Counted from the first letter of the stretch, positions 50,020-59,321 are shown. The stretch is DNA of 63,903 nucleotides from Rhodococcus sp. 14-1411-2a (GCF_002259485.1 NZ_NPGA01000021.1:1-63903); one strand, 5' to 3'. The notes: generated by a model from the sequence alone, not told the origin. Program-made: numbers and translations.

Positions 50020-51642
50020 ATGAGGGCGATGCCCGATGCCGAACCCGGGCCCGGACCGTCCTGCGTCGACCGAGGTCGAGTGTGGCGGCTGTATCGGACA
50101 AGTCGAGGTGAAGGGCCCCGAACCTGGGCACGTCTGACCGCAGCGGCAACTTCGGGGCTGGCGATGTACGCCACGTTCCCGCCCATCGATCTGTGGTTTC
50201 TCGCTCCGGTAGCACTTGCAATGCTGCTGTTGGCTGTGCGCGGGCGAGGGGCGCGTGCGGGGGCCGGCTACGGCTTCGTTGCCGGCTCGGCGTTCTTCGT
50301 GCCTCTGTTGCCGTGGGTGGGGGAGTACGTCGGGTCGGTGCCGTGGCTGGCGCTGGCTGTCGTTCAGGCCCTCTTCGTGGCGATGTTCGGCGCGGTAGCG
50401 GATCGGATGTCGCGACTGCCGTGGGCGCCGGTCTGGGTGGCGAGCGCCTGGGTGGCGATCGAAGCTGCGCGCTCACGTGTCCCGTTCGGCGGATTCCCCT
50501 GGGGCCGCATCGCATTCGGTCAATCCGACGGGCCGCTGCTGCCTCTGGCTGCGTTGATCGGCGCGCCGGGGTTGTCGTTCGTCGTGGTGCTGATCGGGTC
50601 CGCTCTGGCCGGTGCCATCGCTTCCGATCGGTTCACCCGCAGAACTGCAGCAGCGTCGTGCATGGGTGCGGCCACTGTTGTAGGGGCGCTCACGGTGGTG
50701 GCTCCACTGTTCGCTCCGCCGCCGCAGGACACGGTCACCGTCGCCTTGGTGCAAGGCAACGTCCCGCGGCTCGGTCTCGACTTCAACGCCCAACGACGAG
50801 CAGTGCTCGACAACCACGTTCAGCGCACCATCGAGCTCGCCGACGACATCGACTCCGGCCGCGTACGCGTACCCGATCTGGTCATCTGGCCGGAGAACTC
50901 CTCCGACATCGATCCCCTGCGCAATCCCGATGCCGCGGCGGGTATCGATGCCGCAGCCCGCGCCGTCGGAGTGCCCATTCTCGTCGGCACGGTGCTACGC
51001 CAGGGCGACGGCACCACCACGAACACTTCGATCGTGTGGGATCCGGTCACCGGCCCAGGGCAGAGGCACGACAAACGTCGACTGGTGCCGTTCGGGGAGT
51101 ACCTGCCGATGCGCACGATCGTCACCGCACTCTCTCCCTATGCCGCCCAAGCAGGACGCTTCGTTCCGGGTCAGGGCAACGGCGTCGTCGACCTCGCCGG
51201 AGTGCCCGTCGCGGTGGCCACCTGCTACGAGGTCGCCTTCGACGCATTGCTCACCGACTCCGTTCGCGCCGGTGCCCAGCTGATCGCAGTGCCGACCAAC
51301 AACGCCACCTTCGGTCGGACGAACATGACCTATCAACAACTCGCCATGTCGCGGGTACGGGCGGTCGAACACGGGCGCAGCGTCGTCGTTTCGGCCACCA
51401 GCGGCGTCAGCGCCGTCATCGATGCACGCGGGGAGGTCGTCGAGCGCACGGAGCTGTTCACCCCCGCAGCTGTCGTCACCGAGGTGTCACTGAGCACCAC
51501 GCTCACCCCGGCGACGATCACCGGCAGCGTTCCGGAATGGATTGCCGCTACCGGCGCTGTTGCGGCACTGGCGTTCTCGCTGCTGCGCCGACCACGCTCC
51601 ACCACACCGAACCCGCAAACTACTATGTCGCGTAGTATTTAG
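50020..51642 (+). CDS. lnt: Apolipoprotein N-acyltransferase Lnt
   Basis: 540 residues. About six N-terminal helices precede a nitrilase-like domain. The catalytic triad is Glu in VIWPENS, Lys in DKRRLVPFGEYLP and Cys in VATCYEVAFD. It adds the third acyl chain to lipoproteins. The start may be ATG 50020 or 50029. Its last codons overlap the operator of resB. A plasmid-borne lnt beside lspA is unusual and suggests lipoprotein maturation for the island's own exports. Confidence 0.94.
   Translation: MRAMPDAEPGPGPSCVDRGRVWRLYRTSRGEGPRTWARLTAAATSGLAMYATFPPIDLWFLAPVALAMLLLAVRGRGARAGAGYGFVAGSAFFVPLLPWVGEYVGSVPWLALAVVQALFVAMFGAVADRMSRLPWAPVWVASAWVAIEAARSRVPFGGFPWGRIAFGQSDGPLLPLAALIGAPGLSFVVVLIGSALAGAIASDRFTRRTAAASCMGAATVVGALTVVAPLFAPPPQDTVTVALVQGNVPRLGLDFNAQRRAVLDNHVQRTIELADDIDSGRVRVPDLVIWPENSSDIDPLRNPDAAAGIDAAARAVGVPILVGTVLRQGDGTTTNTSIVWDPVTGPGQRHDKRRLVPFGEYLPMRTIVTALSPYAAQAGRFVPGQGNGVVDLAGVPVAVATCYEVAFDALLTDSVRAGAQLIAVPTNNATFGRTNMTYQQLAMSRVRAVEHGRSVVVSATSGVSAVIDARGEVVERTELFTPAAVVTEVSLSTTLTPATITGSVPEWIAATGAVAALAFSLLRRPRSTTPNPQTTMSRSI
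51622..51636. promoter_or_regulatory. BlaI/CopY-type operator, resB
   Basis: ACTATGTCGCGTAGT at the very end of lnt, 33 bp upstream of the preferred resB start. It would let resB-ccsB be controlled separately from lnt. Confidence 0.8.
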
Positions 51643-51669
51643 ATGGTGGTCGGTGAAGGGTGTGCGGAG

Positions 51670-53295
51670 ATGACGATCGACGAACACCCCAGTGCGCACT
51701 CGCCGGGACTGGTGCGCAGAACGGTGGCGATGCTGCGCAACCGGTGGCGACAACTGACGTCGATGCGGACAGCGCTGGTGCTGCTGTTCCTCCTCGCCGC
51801 CGCAGCAATCCCCGGCGCATTGCTGCCGCAGCGCAATCTCAATACCCAGGCCGTCGATGCCTACATCGCCGCCCGCCCGGCTCTCGGGCCGGTGATGGAC
51901 ACACTGGAATTGTTCGACGTGTTCGCAAGTTCCTGGTTCACCGCGATCTACGTCCTGCTGTTCGTGTCTCTGATCGGCTGTCTGACTCCCCGGTTGATCG
52001 AGCACGGTAAAGCTCTTCGCGCACAACCTGTTCGAGTACCCCGAAATCTCACTCGACTACCGTTGCATCATTCGGGCACCCTCGCCGGCGACCCCGAGAA
52101 GGTGATCGCCGACATCGCGCCGCACTTGAAAGGGTGGCGTACCGTCGTGCGGCCCGAGCCCGATGGGGCACTGACCCTCTCGGCCGAGAAGGGCTACACC
52201 CGCGAGGCCGGAAACCTGCTCTTCCACTTCTCGCTGATCGGCCTGCTCGCCGCTATCGCCATCGGCAAACTGTTCGGCTACGAAGGCTCGGTCATCGTCA
52301 TCGCCGACAACGGACCCGGTTTCTGCAACACCTCTCCCGCCGTCTACGACTCCTTCCGCGCCGGCAACAGCACCGACGGCACCGGCCTCGAGCCGTTCTG
52401 TATCCGGGTCAAGGACTTCACCGCCGACTACCTCGAGAACGGTCAGGCCGAGATGTTCACCTCGAACATCTCCTACCAGAGCGCCGACGACATCGCCGCC
52501 GACACCTGGCGCGACTATCAACTCAAAGTCAACGAACCCCTCCGGCTCGGCGACGAACGCATCTACCTCACCGGACACGGCTACGCCCCCGAATTCACCG
52601 TCACCTTCCCCGACGGCCAGACCCGCACCGAAGCCCTGCAGTTCCGCCCCGACGACGCCACCACGTTCCTCAGCAGCGGCGCGCTGCGATTCGACCCACC
52701 CGGGGGGACCTACGCCACCGCCGACGAACGCCGCCGAGGGCAGATCGCCATCGAAGGACTCTTCGCGCCCACCGCGCAATTCAACGGAAACCTGCTCTCC
52801 TCCCGCTTCCCGGAACTGGTCGATCCCGCTGTGGCAGTGGACATCTACAAAGGCGACACCGGTCTCGACACCGGCATCCCGCAGTCGATCTTCTCCCTGG
52901 ACCAGGAGATGATCAACCAGGGACGGCTGGTCAAGCAGGACCGAGTCAACCTGCGGCCCGGAGAATCGACAACCCTCACCGACGGCACCGTCGTCCGGTT
53001 CGACGGGGCCAAGGAATTCGCGAACCTCCAGGTCGGATACGACCCCGCGCAGCGGTGGGTGCTCGTGTTCGCGGTCACGATGATGACCGGACTACTGATC
53101 TCCCTGGTGATCACCCGCCGTCGTGTCTGGTTTCGGATCCACCCTGCCGAACACGGCCGCGCGGGCGTGGACATGGGCGGACTGGCTCGCACCGATCACG
53201 CCGGCTGGGGACCCGAATTCGAGACCCTCCGGTCACAGATCTGGCCGCAGGCAACTTCGAGCGACTCCGAGACCCACGACAGAGAAACGGTGTAG
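51670..53295 (+). CDS. resB: Cytochrome c biogenesis protein ResB (Ccs1)
   Basis: About 541 residues from ATG 51670; an ATG at 51643 would start only six bases after the operator. Helices near 30-50 (MRTALVLLFLLAAAAIPGAL), 85-105 and 175-195 precede a large extracytoplasmic domain, and a last helix ends the protein (VLVFAVTMMTGLLISLVIT). LPQRNLN and FHFSLIGLLAAI are ResB signatures. With CcsB it forms the system II haem-ligation complex that attaches haem to apocytochrome c. Four bases separate it from ccsB. Confidence 0.93.
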   Translation: MTIDEHPSAHSPGLVRRTVAMLRNRWRQLTSMRTALVLLFLLAAAAIPGALLPQRNLNTQAVDAYIAARPALGPVMDTLELFDVFASSWFTAIYVLLFVSLIGCLTPRLIEHGKALRAQPVRVPRNLTRLPLHHSGTLAGDPEKVIADIAPHLKGWRTVVRPEPDGALTLSAEKGYTREAGNLLFHFSLIGLLAAIAIGKLFGYEGSVIVIADNGPGFCNTSPAVYDSFRAGNSTDGTGLEPFCIRVKDFTADYLENGQAEMFTSNISYQSADDIAADTWRDYQLKVNEPLRLGDERIYLTGHGYAPEFTVTFPDGQTRTEALQFRPDDATTFLSSGALRFDPPGGTYATADERRRGQIAIEGLFAPTAQFNGNLLSSRFPELVDPAVAVDIYKGDTGLDTGIPQSIFSLDQEMINQGRLVKQDRVNLRPGESTTLTDGTVVRFDGAKEFANLQVGYDPAQRWVLVFAVTMMTGLLISLVITRRRVWFRIHPAEHGRAGVDMGGLARTDHAGWGPEFETLRSQIWPQATSSDSETHDRETV

Positions 53296-53299
53296 CGCC

Positions 53300-54262
53300 A
53301 TGCCGATCGACGACACCCTCGCCCGCTGGAGCGACATCAGCTTCGAGACCGCGTTCGTGGTCTATCTCCTCGCCGCGATGGCGTTCCTCGGCCAGCTCGC
53401 GACGACCCGTGCGGCGACACTGCACAACACGGAGCGACTGCGCACGCGAATAATCGCCGCGACGTCGACGACACCCGGTCGCATTCCCGACGCACCCCGG
53501 CGGGTTCCGTCCGAACGCCTGGGGCGCACAGGCCTCGGGCTGGTGATGGTGGCGCTGACGTTGCATGTCGGGTCGATCGTTCTTCGCGGGATCGCCGCCA
53601 GCAGGCCGCCGTGGGGCAACATGTACGAATTCGTCTCGGTCACCTGCGCGGCCGGTGTACTGGCTGCACTGGTGGTGCTGCGCTCCAAGCAACTGCGCAC
53701 CCTGTGGTTGTTCGTCCTGGTACCGACATTGATCCTCCTGTTCGTCGCCGGCACCGTGCTGTACGCCAACGCAGCACCGGTGGTACCGGCACTGCAGTCG
53801 TACTGGCTGCCGGTGCACGTCTCCATCGTCTCGCTCGGCAGCGGGGTGTTCTTGATCTCCGGGGTTGCAAGCGCGCTGTTCCTGATCCGCATGAAGCATC
53901 CCGAGGCCTCGGGGAGCAGAATGAGCCGAATCGTCGCCCGTCTGCCCTCCGCGCAGACACTGGACATCGTGGCGTACAAGACCACGATCTTCGCATTTCC
54001 ACTCTTCGGCGTCGGCGTCATCCTCGGTGCCATTTGGGCCGAAGCCGCATGGGGCCGATTCTGGGGCTGGGACCCGAAAGAAACGGTCTCCTTCATCACC
54101 TGGATCGTCTACGCCTCCTACCTACACGCCCGCGCCACCAGCGGATGGCGCAACACCCGCGCAGCATGGATCAACATCGCCGGATTCGTAGCGATGCTGT
54201 TCAACCTGTTCATCATCAACATGGTCGTCTCCGGCCTGCACTCCTACGCAGGCCTGAACTGA
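53300..54262 (+). CDS. ccsB: Cytochrome c biogenesis protein CcsB (ResC/CcsA)
   Basis: 320 residues. Eight or so helices with the tryptophan-rich haem-handling motif WGRFWGWDPKE near residue 250 and conserved histidines (LHVGSIVLRG, LPVHVSIVSLG, VYASYLHARA). It presents haem to the extracytoplasmic side. It is the partner of ResB immediately upstream. Confidence 0.95.
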   Translation: MPIDDTLARWSDISFETAFVVYLLAAMAFLGQLATTRAATLHNTERLRTRIIAATSTTPGRIPDAPRRVPSERLGRTGLGLVMVALTLHVGSIVLRGIAASRPPWGNMYEFVSVTCAAGVLAALVVLRSKQLRTLWLFVLVPTLILLFVAGTVLYANAAPVVPALQSYWLPVHVSIVSLGSGVFLISGVASALFLIRMKHPEASGSRMSRIVARLPSAQTLDIVAYKTTIFAFPLFGVGVILGAIWAEAAWGRFWGWDPKETVSFITWIVYASYLHARATSGWRNTRAAWINIAGFVAMLFNLFIINMVVSGLHSYAGLN

Positions 54263-54271
54263 TGACTCCCG

Positions 54272-54571
54272 CTACGTGCCCTCCAGCGCGTCCGCAAGGT
54301 CCTGCGGAATGGGCATCGGCGACATCAGTCCCGCCTCGACCCGGCCGGTGTTACCGGCCGGGTATCGCCCCGACCACGATCCTGGAGCAGCGACCACGAT
54401 CCGAATCAACTGGCCCCAGGATTCGCGCCGATCATGTTCTACCGCCGCAGCTTTCAACATCGCGGCGTGGTTGCGAGCATGCAACCGTCAACAGGGCTGC
54501 GAGAGGATGTGTGCTCGTTCGAGGTGGTACCAGCGCACCTCTGTTGTCGATGCCCGTGCTGCTGCGGTCAT
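54272..54571 (-). pseudogene. DUF3703-like gene with in-frame TGA
   Basis: From ATG 54571 the frame reads VRWYHLERAHILSQPC, then TGA at 54488-54490, then RLHARNHAAML, GQLIRIVVAAPGSWSGRYPA, GNTGRVEAGLMSPMPIPQDL and a final stop. I recognise LERAHILGQ, GQ(L/V)xRI and PMPIPxDL as hallmarks of DUF3703. The stop replaces what is probably a tryptophan (TGG to TGA). Everything after it is intact, so the loss is recent or a sequencing error. Confidence 0.75.
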
Positions 54572-54619
54572 GTCGATCCCGTAGAGCCTGCGTGCAGTCC
54601 GATCACCGCCCGCAGGTCT

Positions 54620-56827
54620 CTACCTCTGTCCGCGGAAGAGTTCGCCGTACGCGGGGGTCGATGTGCAGCAGGTACATCCATCCGAGCACACGGAGCTGCC
54701 ATCGTCTGCTCCGATCGCCGACGGTGACGTTGCGGTGGTGGAGGCCAGTAGGTTCCCAGATGCGAGAGGTGCGGTGTTCCTCGGCGTCGGAGCCGGAGCG
54801 CAGCAGGCATCCTCGAAGGCCGCTGCGGGTGCGATCGTGACGTTGAGGGCACCGGACGCCGCGGGCGGGGGCACGAACCCGTCCAACGGTGTGGTGCGGG
54901 CAGCGCGAATCGCATTGGCTATGACCAGGACTTCGGCGAGTTCGTGGACGAGCACCACAGTCGCCAAACCGAGGACACCGGTGGCAGCCAGTGGGACGAG
55001 CACGCCGATGATGGCGATCGACAAGGCGATGTTCTCGATCATGATGCGCCGGGCGCGTCGAGCGTGGGCCAGCACCTGCGGTAGATGCCGGAGGTCTTCC
55101 CCCATGAGGGCAACATCGGCGGTCTCGATGGCAACGTCGGTTCCCATGGCGCCCATGGCGATACCGACATCTGCGGTCGCCAAGGCGGGAGCGTCGTTGA
55201 TGCCGTCGCCGACCATGGCAATCTTGCGTCCGGCCGCGATGTCGGTCAGCAGGGCCGCTTTGTCCTCGGGCAGTAGTTCGGCGTGGACGGCGGTGATGCC
55301 CGCCTGGGTCGCCAGAGCCTGCGCAGTGAGCGCATTGTCGCCGGTGAGCATCGCAGTGTCGATACCGAGCGCGGTGAGTTGGCGGACAGCCTCGGCGGCC
55401 TCGGGCCGCAGTTCGTCGCGGACGGCGATCGCAGCGATCAGAACTCCGGCGCGTTCGACGAGAACGACTGTGGCACCGCCGCTCTGCAGACGAGCGACGT
55501 CGGCGCGGAACACCTCGGAGCTGGGGTGTGTGTCGAACCAGCTCGGTTTCCCGAGCCTGATCGCGGCACCGTCGAGGGTGCCGGTCAGGCCGTGCCCGGC
55601 GATGGCAGTGACATCATCGGCGGCCGCGACGGTCGATACGGAGGCCAGTACGGCGCGGGCGAGTGGATGCTCGCTGCGCGCTTCGAGCGCAGCAGCAACG
55701 GCCAGCGCGGCGTCGCGGCTGATTCCCGCAGCGGTGACGACGTCGACGACCTCCGGTCGTCCTGCGGTGAGGGTGCCGGTCTTGTCCAAGGCGACGACGC
55801 GAATGCGGCCCAGCTCTTCCACTGCTGCACCGCCTTTGATCAATGCCCCGTTGCGACTCGCAGCCCCGATCGCCGCCACCACCGACAGCGGCACCGAGAT
55901 GGCCAACGCGCACGGTGATGCCGCGACCAGGACCACCAGTGCGCGTTCGAGCCACAACATGGGGTCACCGAGCACCGCACCGACGCCGGCGACGAGTACG
56001 GCGAGAATCATGATCGAGGGCACGAGCGGACGTGCGATACGGTCCGCCAGCCGTTGGCCGGCCCCTTTGCGGTCCTGGGCCTGTTCGACGATGCGGACGA
56101 TGCGAGCAAGCGAACTCTCCGATGCCGGCGCGGTGACGGTGACCTCGATGGCCCCGCCGCCGTTGATGGCACCGGCATGCACCTCGTCACCGACACCGGC
56201 TTCGATGGGCACGGACTCGCCGGTGATCGCAGACACGTCCAGATTCGTCGAACCGCGAGCGATGGTGCCGTCCGTGGCAGCTCGCTCACCCGGCCGCAGC
56301 ACCATGATGTCCCCGATCACGACATCGTCGGGGGACAGGGCCTGCTCGGTTCCACCGCGCAGGACAGATACCGTCGGCGGCACCAAGGACAGGAGTGCGC
56401 GCAGTCCGCGGCGGGTCTTGGTGACCGCGTATTCCTCGAGCCCCTCGGCGACGGAGAACAAGATACCGAGCATCGCGGCCTCGGGGATCTGGCCCAATGC
56501 GATGGCACCGAGCAGCGCGATCGTCATCAGCGTGCCGACACCGATGCGTCCGTGTCGCAGATTTCTCACCGTCGCGGGAACGAAGGTGACGGCGGCGATC
56601 GCGGCAGCGATCAGAGCGCCGACGGTCGCAACCGCATCGGCACCCGTTCGACCGAGCAACCACGATGCGCCCAGGATGATCGCGGCGGCCGAGGCGAGTT
56701 GCAGCTCGCGGACCTGCCACAACCTCGGGAGTGCATCGGTTGGAGCTGGACCTCCCGTGCCCGCACCGTCAGCAGTGGATTCGGTGGTCGGCGCTGCCGG
56801 GGTAGGTCCGCAGCACGCGTCAGCCAT
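54620..56827 (-). CDS. P1B-type heavy-metal ATPase with SPC motif and Cys-rich ends
   Basis: 735 residues. The membrane metal motif is SPC (VAASPCALAISVP), typical of P1B-4 pumps (Co, Fe, sometimes Cd), not CPC. TGES (ITGESVPIEAG), DKTGTLTAG, SEHPLARA and VGDGINDAPAL complete the catalytic machinery. The N-terminus has ADACCGP and the C-terminus ACCAPAP and CSDGCTCCTS, which may be metal-sensing tails. There is no HMA domain. It is coupled to an ArsR gene with an 8-bp overlap. The metal is probably Cd, Co or Zn. Confidence 0.93.
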   Translation of the reverse strand: MADACCGPTPAAPTTESTADGAGTGGPAPTDALPRLWQVRELQLASAAAIILGASWLLGRTGADAVATVGALIAAAIAAVTFVPATVRNLRHGRIGVGTLMTIALLGAIALGQIPEAAMLGILFSVAEGLEEYAVTKTRRGLRALLSLVPPTVSVLRGGTEQALSPDDVVIGDIMVLRPGERAATDGTIARGSTNLDVSAITGESVPIEAGVGDEVHAGAINGGGAIEVTVTAPASESSLARIVRIVEQAQDRKGAGQRLADRIARPLVPSIMILAVLVAGVGAVLGDPMLWLERALVVLVAASPCALAISVPLSVVAAIGAASRNGALIKGGAAVEELGRIRVVALDKTGTLTAGRPEVVDVVTAAGISRDAALAVAAALEARSEHPLARAVLASVSTVAAADDVTAIAGHGLTGTLDGAAIRLGKPSWFDTHPSSEVFRADVARLQSGGATVVLVERAGVLIAAIAVRDELRPEAAEAVRQLTALGIDTAMLTGDNALTAQALATQAGITAVHAELLPEDKAALLTDIAAGRKIAMVGDGINDAPALATADVGIAMGAMGTDVAIETADVALMGEDLRHLPQVLAHARRARRIMIENIALSIAIIGVLVPLAATGVLGLATVVLVHELAEVLVIANAIRAARTTPLDGFVPPPAASGALNVTIAPAAAFEDACCAPAPTPRNTAPLASGNLLASTTATSPSAIGADDGSSVCSDGCTCCTSTPAYGELFRGQR

Positions 56828-57218
56828 GATCGACCCCGGTGACTTCAGCGACGATCGAGGTGGTGGGCAGTACCTCGGTCAGTGTCGCGAGCAGTCGGGT
56901 GCCGCGGTCGGTGAGCGCATACATGACCAACTTTCCGTCTCTGTTCGATGTGACGGCGTCCGCGGCTTTGAGTTTGCGGAGATGGTGGGAGACCAGCTTC
57001 TGGCTCTGTCCCACGATCCACGCGATGTCGCAGCCACACATCTGCCCGCCGGCGTTCAACGCGAGCGCGATGGTCAGTCGGGTGGGGTCGCCGAATGCTC
57101 GGGCAGCGTCGGCGACCGGTTCGATATCGCCGAGCGCGGGCAGAGTAGCGCGCACCCTCTCGGCGTGAGGGAGGTCCATACACAACAGATCGCACGAGTC
57201 CAGAGGTTCCAAGGCCAT
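56820..57218 (-). CDS. ArsR/SmtB-family metal sensor (CadC-like)
   Basis: 132 residues from ATG 57216-57218 (an in-frame GTG lies two codons before). The winged helix has FGDPTRLTIALAL and MCGCDIAWIVGQSQKLVSHHLRKLK. The CGC in the alpha-3 position matches ELCVC-type CadC sensors of Cd/Pb/Zn. An N-terminal cysteine pair (DSCDLLCMD) could add ligands as in CadC. It is divergent from dsbA and likely represses both directions. Confidence 0.92.
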   Translation of the reverse strand: MALEPLDSCDLLCMDLPHAERVRATLPALGDIEPVADAARAFGDPTRLTIALALNAGGQMCGCDIAWIVGQSQKLVSHHLRKLKAADAVTSNRDGKLVMYALTDRGTRLLATLTEVLPTTSIVAEVTGVDHG

Positions 57219-57227
57219 GGGCACAAT

Positions 57228-57285
57228 CTAACAATCATGCGATCGTTAGGGAAGGACCATTAGTCAACGTTCGCACGATTGTTAG
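57228..57285. promoter_or_regulatory. ArsR operator pair between metal-ATPase and dsbA operons
   Basis: CTAACAATC-atgc-GATCGTTAG (57228-57249) is an 8/9 dyad directly upstream of arsR. GATTGTTAG recurs at 57277-57285 toward dsbA. Two sites in a 130-bp divergent region suggest shared control. Confidence 0.75.
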
Positions 57286-57354
57286 TGTCATAGCGGGTCG
57301 AAACGCCCATATCGGGCCCATTGATCAGTCCGAACGAATCGAGAAGGTAGTTGT

Positions 57355-58014
57355 ATGAGCCGAGCGTTGAAGATTTCCTTGTCCCTGGTGATCGTGTTCG
57401 CCGCCGCGTTGGCTGTATTTCTGGTGGTGGATCGATCGGGGTCTCCGGATGCTGCCGCCGCCGAGCAGGCCGCGACCGACCCTGCCTCGATTGCGGTGCG
57501 CGAGAACAGTCATCGGTTGAACTCGGTGCCCGACGGCCGGGTCACGTTCGTGGAGTTCCTCGACTTCGAGTGCGAGGCCTGCCGATCGGCCTACCCGGCG
57601 ATCGAGCAATTGCGTGAAGAGTACGGCGACCGGGTGAGCTTCGTGGCCCGCTACTTTCCGATCGCCTCCCACTTCAATGCCGAACGAGCCGCACGCGCAG
57701 TCGAGGCCGCGGCCCAGCAGGGCGGATTCGAGGCGATGTATCAGCGCATGTACGAAACGCAGGCGCAGTGGGGCGAACAGCAGGTTCCGCAGGACGAGTT
57801 GTTCCGCAGCTTCGCCGTCGAGCAAGGGCTCGACATGAGCGCCTTCGATGCCGCCTACACCGACCCTGCGACGCTCGCGCGCATCGAGGCCGACGTCGCG
57901 GACGGGATCGCGCTCGGCGTGCAGGGCACCCCGACGTTCTTCCTCAACGGCACCAAGATCGAACCCACCACCTACGGAGACCTCGCCGATGCCCTCGACG
58001 CTGCACTCGGCTGA
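57355..58014 (+). CDS. DsbA-like thiol oxidoreductase, membrane-anchored
   Basis: 219 residues. A signal-anchor (ISLSLVIVFAAALAVFLVV) is followed by a DsbA thioredoxin fold. FLDFECEACRSAYP carries the CxxC active site (CEAC), and GVQGTPTFFLNG holds the cis-proline. It should introduce disulfides in exported proteins and is re-oxidised by the VKOR encoded next, which overlaps it by 26 bp. Confidence 0.94.
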   Translation: MSRALKISLSLVIVFAAALAVFLVVDRSGSPDAAAAEQAATDPASIAVRENSHRLNSVPDGRVTFVEFLDFECEACRSAYPAIEQLREEYGDRVSFVARYFPIASHFNAERAARAVEAAAQQGGFEAMYQRMYETQAQWGEQQVPQDELFRSFAVEQGLDMSAFDAAYTDPATLARIEADVADGIALGVQGTPTFFLNGTKIEPTTYGDLADALDAALG

Positions 58015-58636
58015 CCCCGCAGCCGCTCTCACCCGACGCAGCGGACCGTTCGCCCGGGGCCTGCCCTGGCTGCTACTGGTGGGCGGCCTGATCGGCCTGA
58101 CCGCCGCGTTCGTGCTCACAGTAGAGAAGTTCGCTCTGGCGCTCGATCCCGCCTACGCCCCGACCTGCAGCATCAACCCGGTACTCAACTGCGGATCGGT
58201 GATGGACACCCCGCAGGCGTCTGCGTTCGGATTTCCCAATTCCCTTCTCGGGATCGCAGGCTTCGCCGTCGTGGCGGCAGTGGGTGCCGCCCTTCTCGCC
58301 GGTGCGGTGTTCGCGCAGTGGTTCTGGGGTGCAATGCAGGTCGGTGTCACTGCTGCCGCAGTCTTCGTGCACTGGCTGATCGCGCAGAGCCTGTACGAGA
58401 TCGGTGCCCTGTGCCCGTACTGCATGGCGGTGTGGGCGGTCACCGTACCGATCTTCTGGTACGTCACGCTGCGCAACCTCGACCGCGCCAGGTCGAAATC
58501 CGCTCTTGGGCAATGGTTTCGGCCATGGCTTGACTCGCTGATTCGCAATCACTCGATTCCACTGACCGTGTGGTTTCTCGTCCTCATCGCCCTGATCGCG
58601 CAGCGTTTCTGGTCGTACTGGTCCACGCTCCTATGA
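57989..58636 (+). CDS. Vitamin K epoxide reductase (VKOR) family protein
   Basis: 215 residues from ATG 57989. Four to five helices. Loop cysteines lie in TCSINPVLNCGSVM and the CxxC of the quinone-reducing helix in ALCPYCMAVWA. VKOR replaces DsbB in actinobacteria, passing electrons from DsbA to menaquinone. It overlaps dsbA, so the pair is a translation unit. Confidence 0.95.
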   Translation: MPSTLHSADPAAALTRRSGPFARGLPWLLLVGGLIGLTAAFVLTVEKFALALDPAYAPTCSINPVLNCGSVMDTPQASAFGFPNSLLGIAGFAVVAAVGAALLAGAVFAQWFWGAMQVGVTAAAVFVHWLIAQSLYEIGALCPYCMAVWAVTVPIFWYVTLRNLDRARSKSALGQWFRPWLDSLIRNHSIPLTVWFLVLIALIAQRFWSYWSTLL

Positions 58637-58691
58637 TCCGCGACGTACCGTTCGCCCCTCTGCCGCTCTCTCGAGAAAGAAGGTCACGGCG

Positions 58692-59321
58692 ATGACGCGC
58701 GGCTGGTCGATCGTCATGCTCGTCGTTGTCGTTGCATCGATCGTTGCACTGTGGCCCCGCTCCGGTGGCGTCGAGGGCGGCCCGTCCGAGGCCATCGCCA
58801 ACAATGTCGCGCCGGTCGGACCCGAACCCACACTGTCCCGCCCGCCGGATGACGCGGCACGAGCAACAGCGCTACCGCTGTGTCCGCCGCCGGTACCGCG
58901 CGAAGGCGGTCCGCTGGCAGGAGTGATAGCGCGCTGCATCGGCAGCGCCGACGATGTCGATCTCGCCGACGTTCTCGGAAGCGAGGTGACGCTGATCAAC
59001 CTGTGGGCATCCTGGTGCGGCCCGTGCCGCACCGAGATGCCCGTACTCGATGCCTACACCGCAGAACCCGACGCGATCCCAGTCATCGGAATCGACGTCG
59101 AGGACCGGCCCGCGGACGCGGCCGCGCTGCTCACGCAACTGGGCGTCCGCTATCCGAACTACATCGACGGCGGCAGCGTCCTGGACGCGCTCTCGGCACC
59201 GCCGGTCCTTCCCCTGAGCTTTCTCCTCCGCCCGGACGGAACGGTCGAGCGCGTCACCGACCCGACGGTGTTCGAGACGACAGACCAGATCCGCACTGCA
59301 GTAAAGGATTTCACCTCATGA
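58692..59321 (+). CDS. Thioredoxin-like TlpA/ResA protein, membrane-anchored
   Basis: 209 residues. One N-terminal helix (WSIVMLVVVVASIVALWP), then a thioredoxin fold with NLWASWCGPCRTEMPVLDAY (CGPC site) and the cis-Pro region APPVLPLSFLLRPDG. It probably reduces apocytochrome c or CopC-type cysteines with electrons from CcdA. Its last four bases overlap the next gene. Confidence 0.93.
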   Translation: MTRGWSIVMLVVVVASIVALWPRSGGVEGGPSEAIANNVAPVGPEPTLSRPPDDAARATALPLCPPPVPREGGPLAGVIARCIGSADDVDLADVLGSEVTLINLWASWCGPCRTEMPVLDAYTAEPDAIPVIGIDVEDRPADAAALLTQLGVRYPNYIDGGSVLDALSAPPVLPLSFLLRPDGTVERVTDPTVFETTDQIRTAVKDFTS

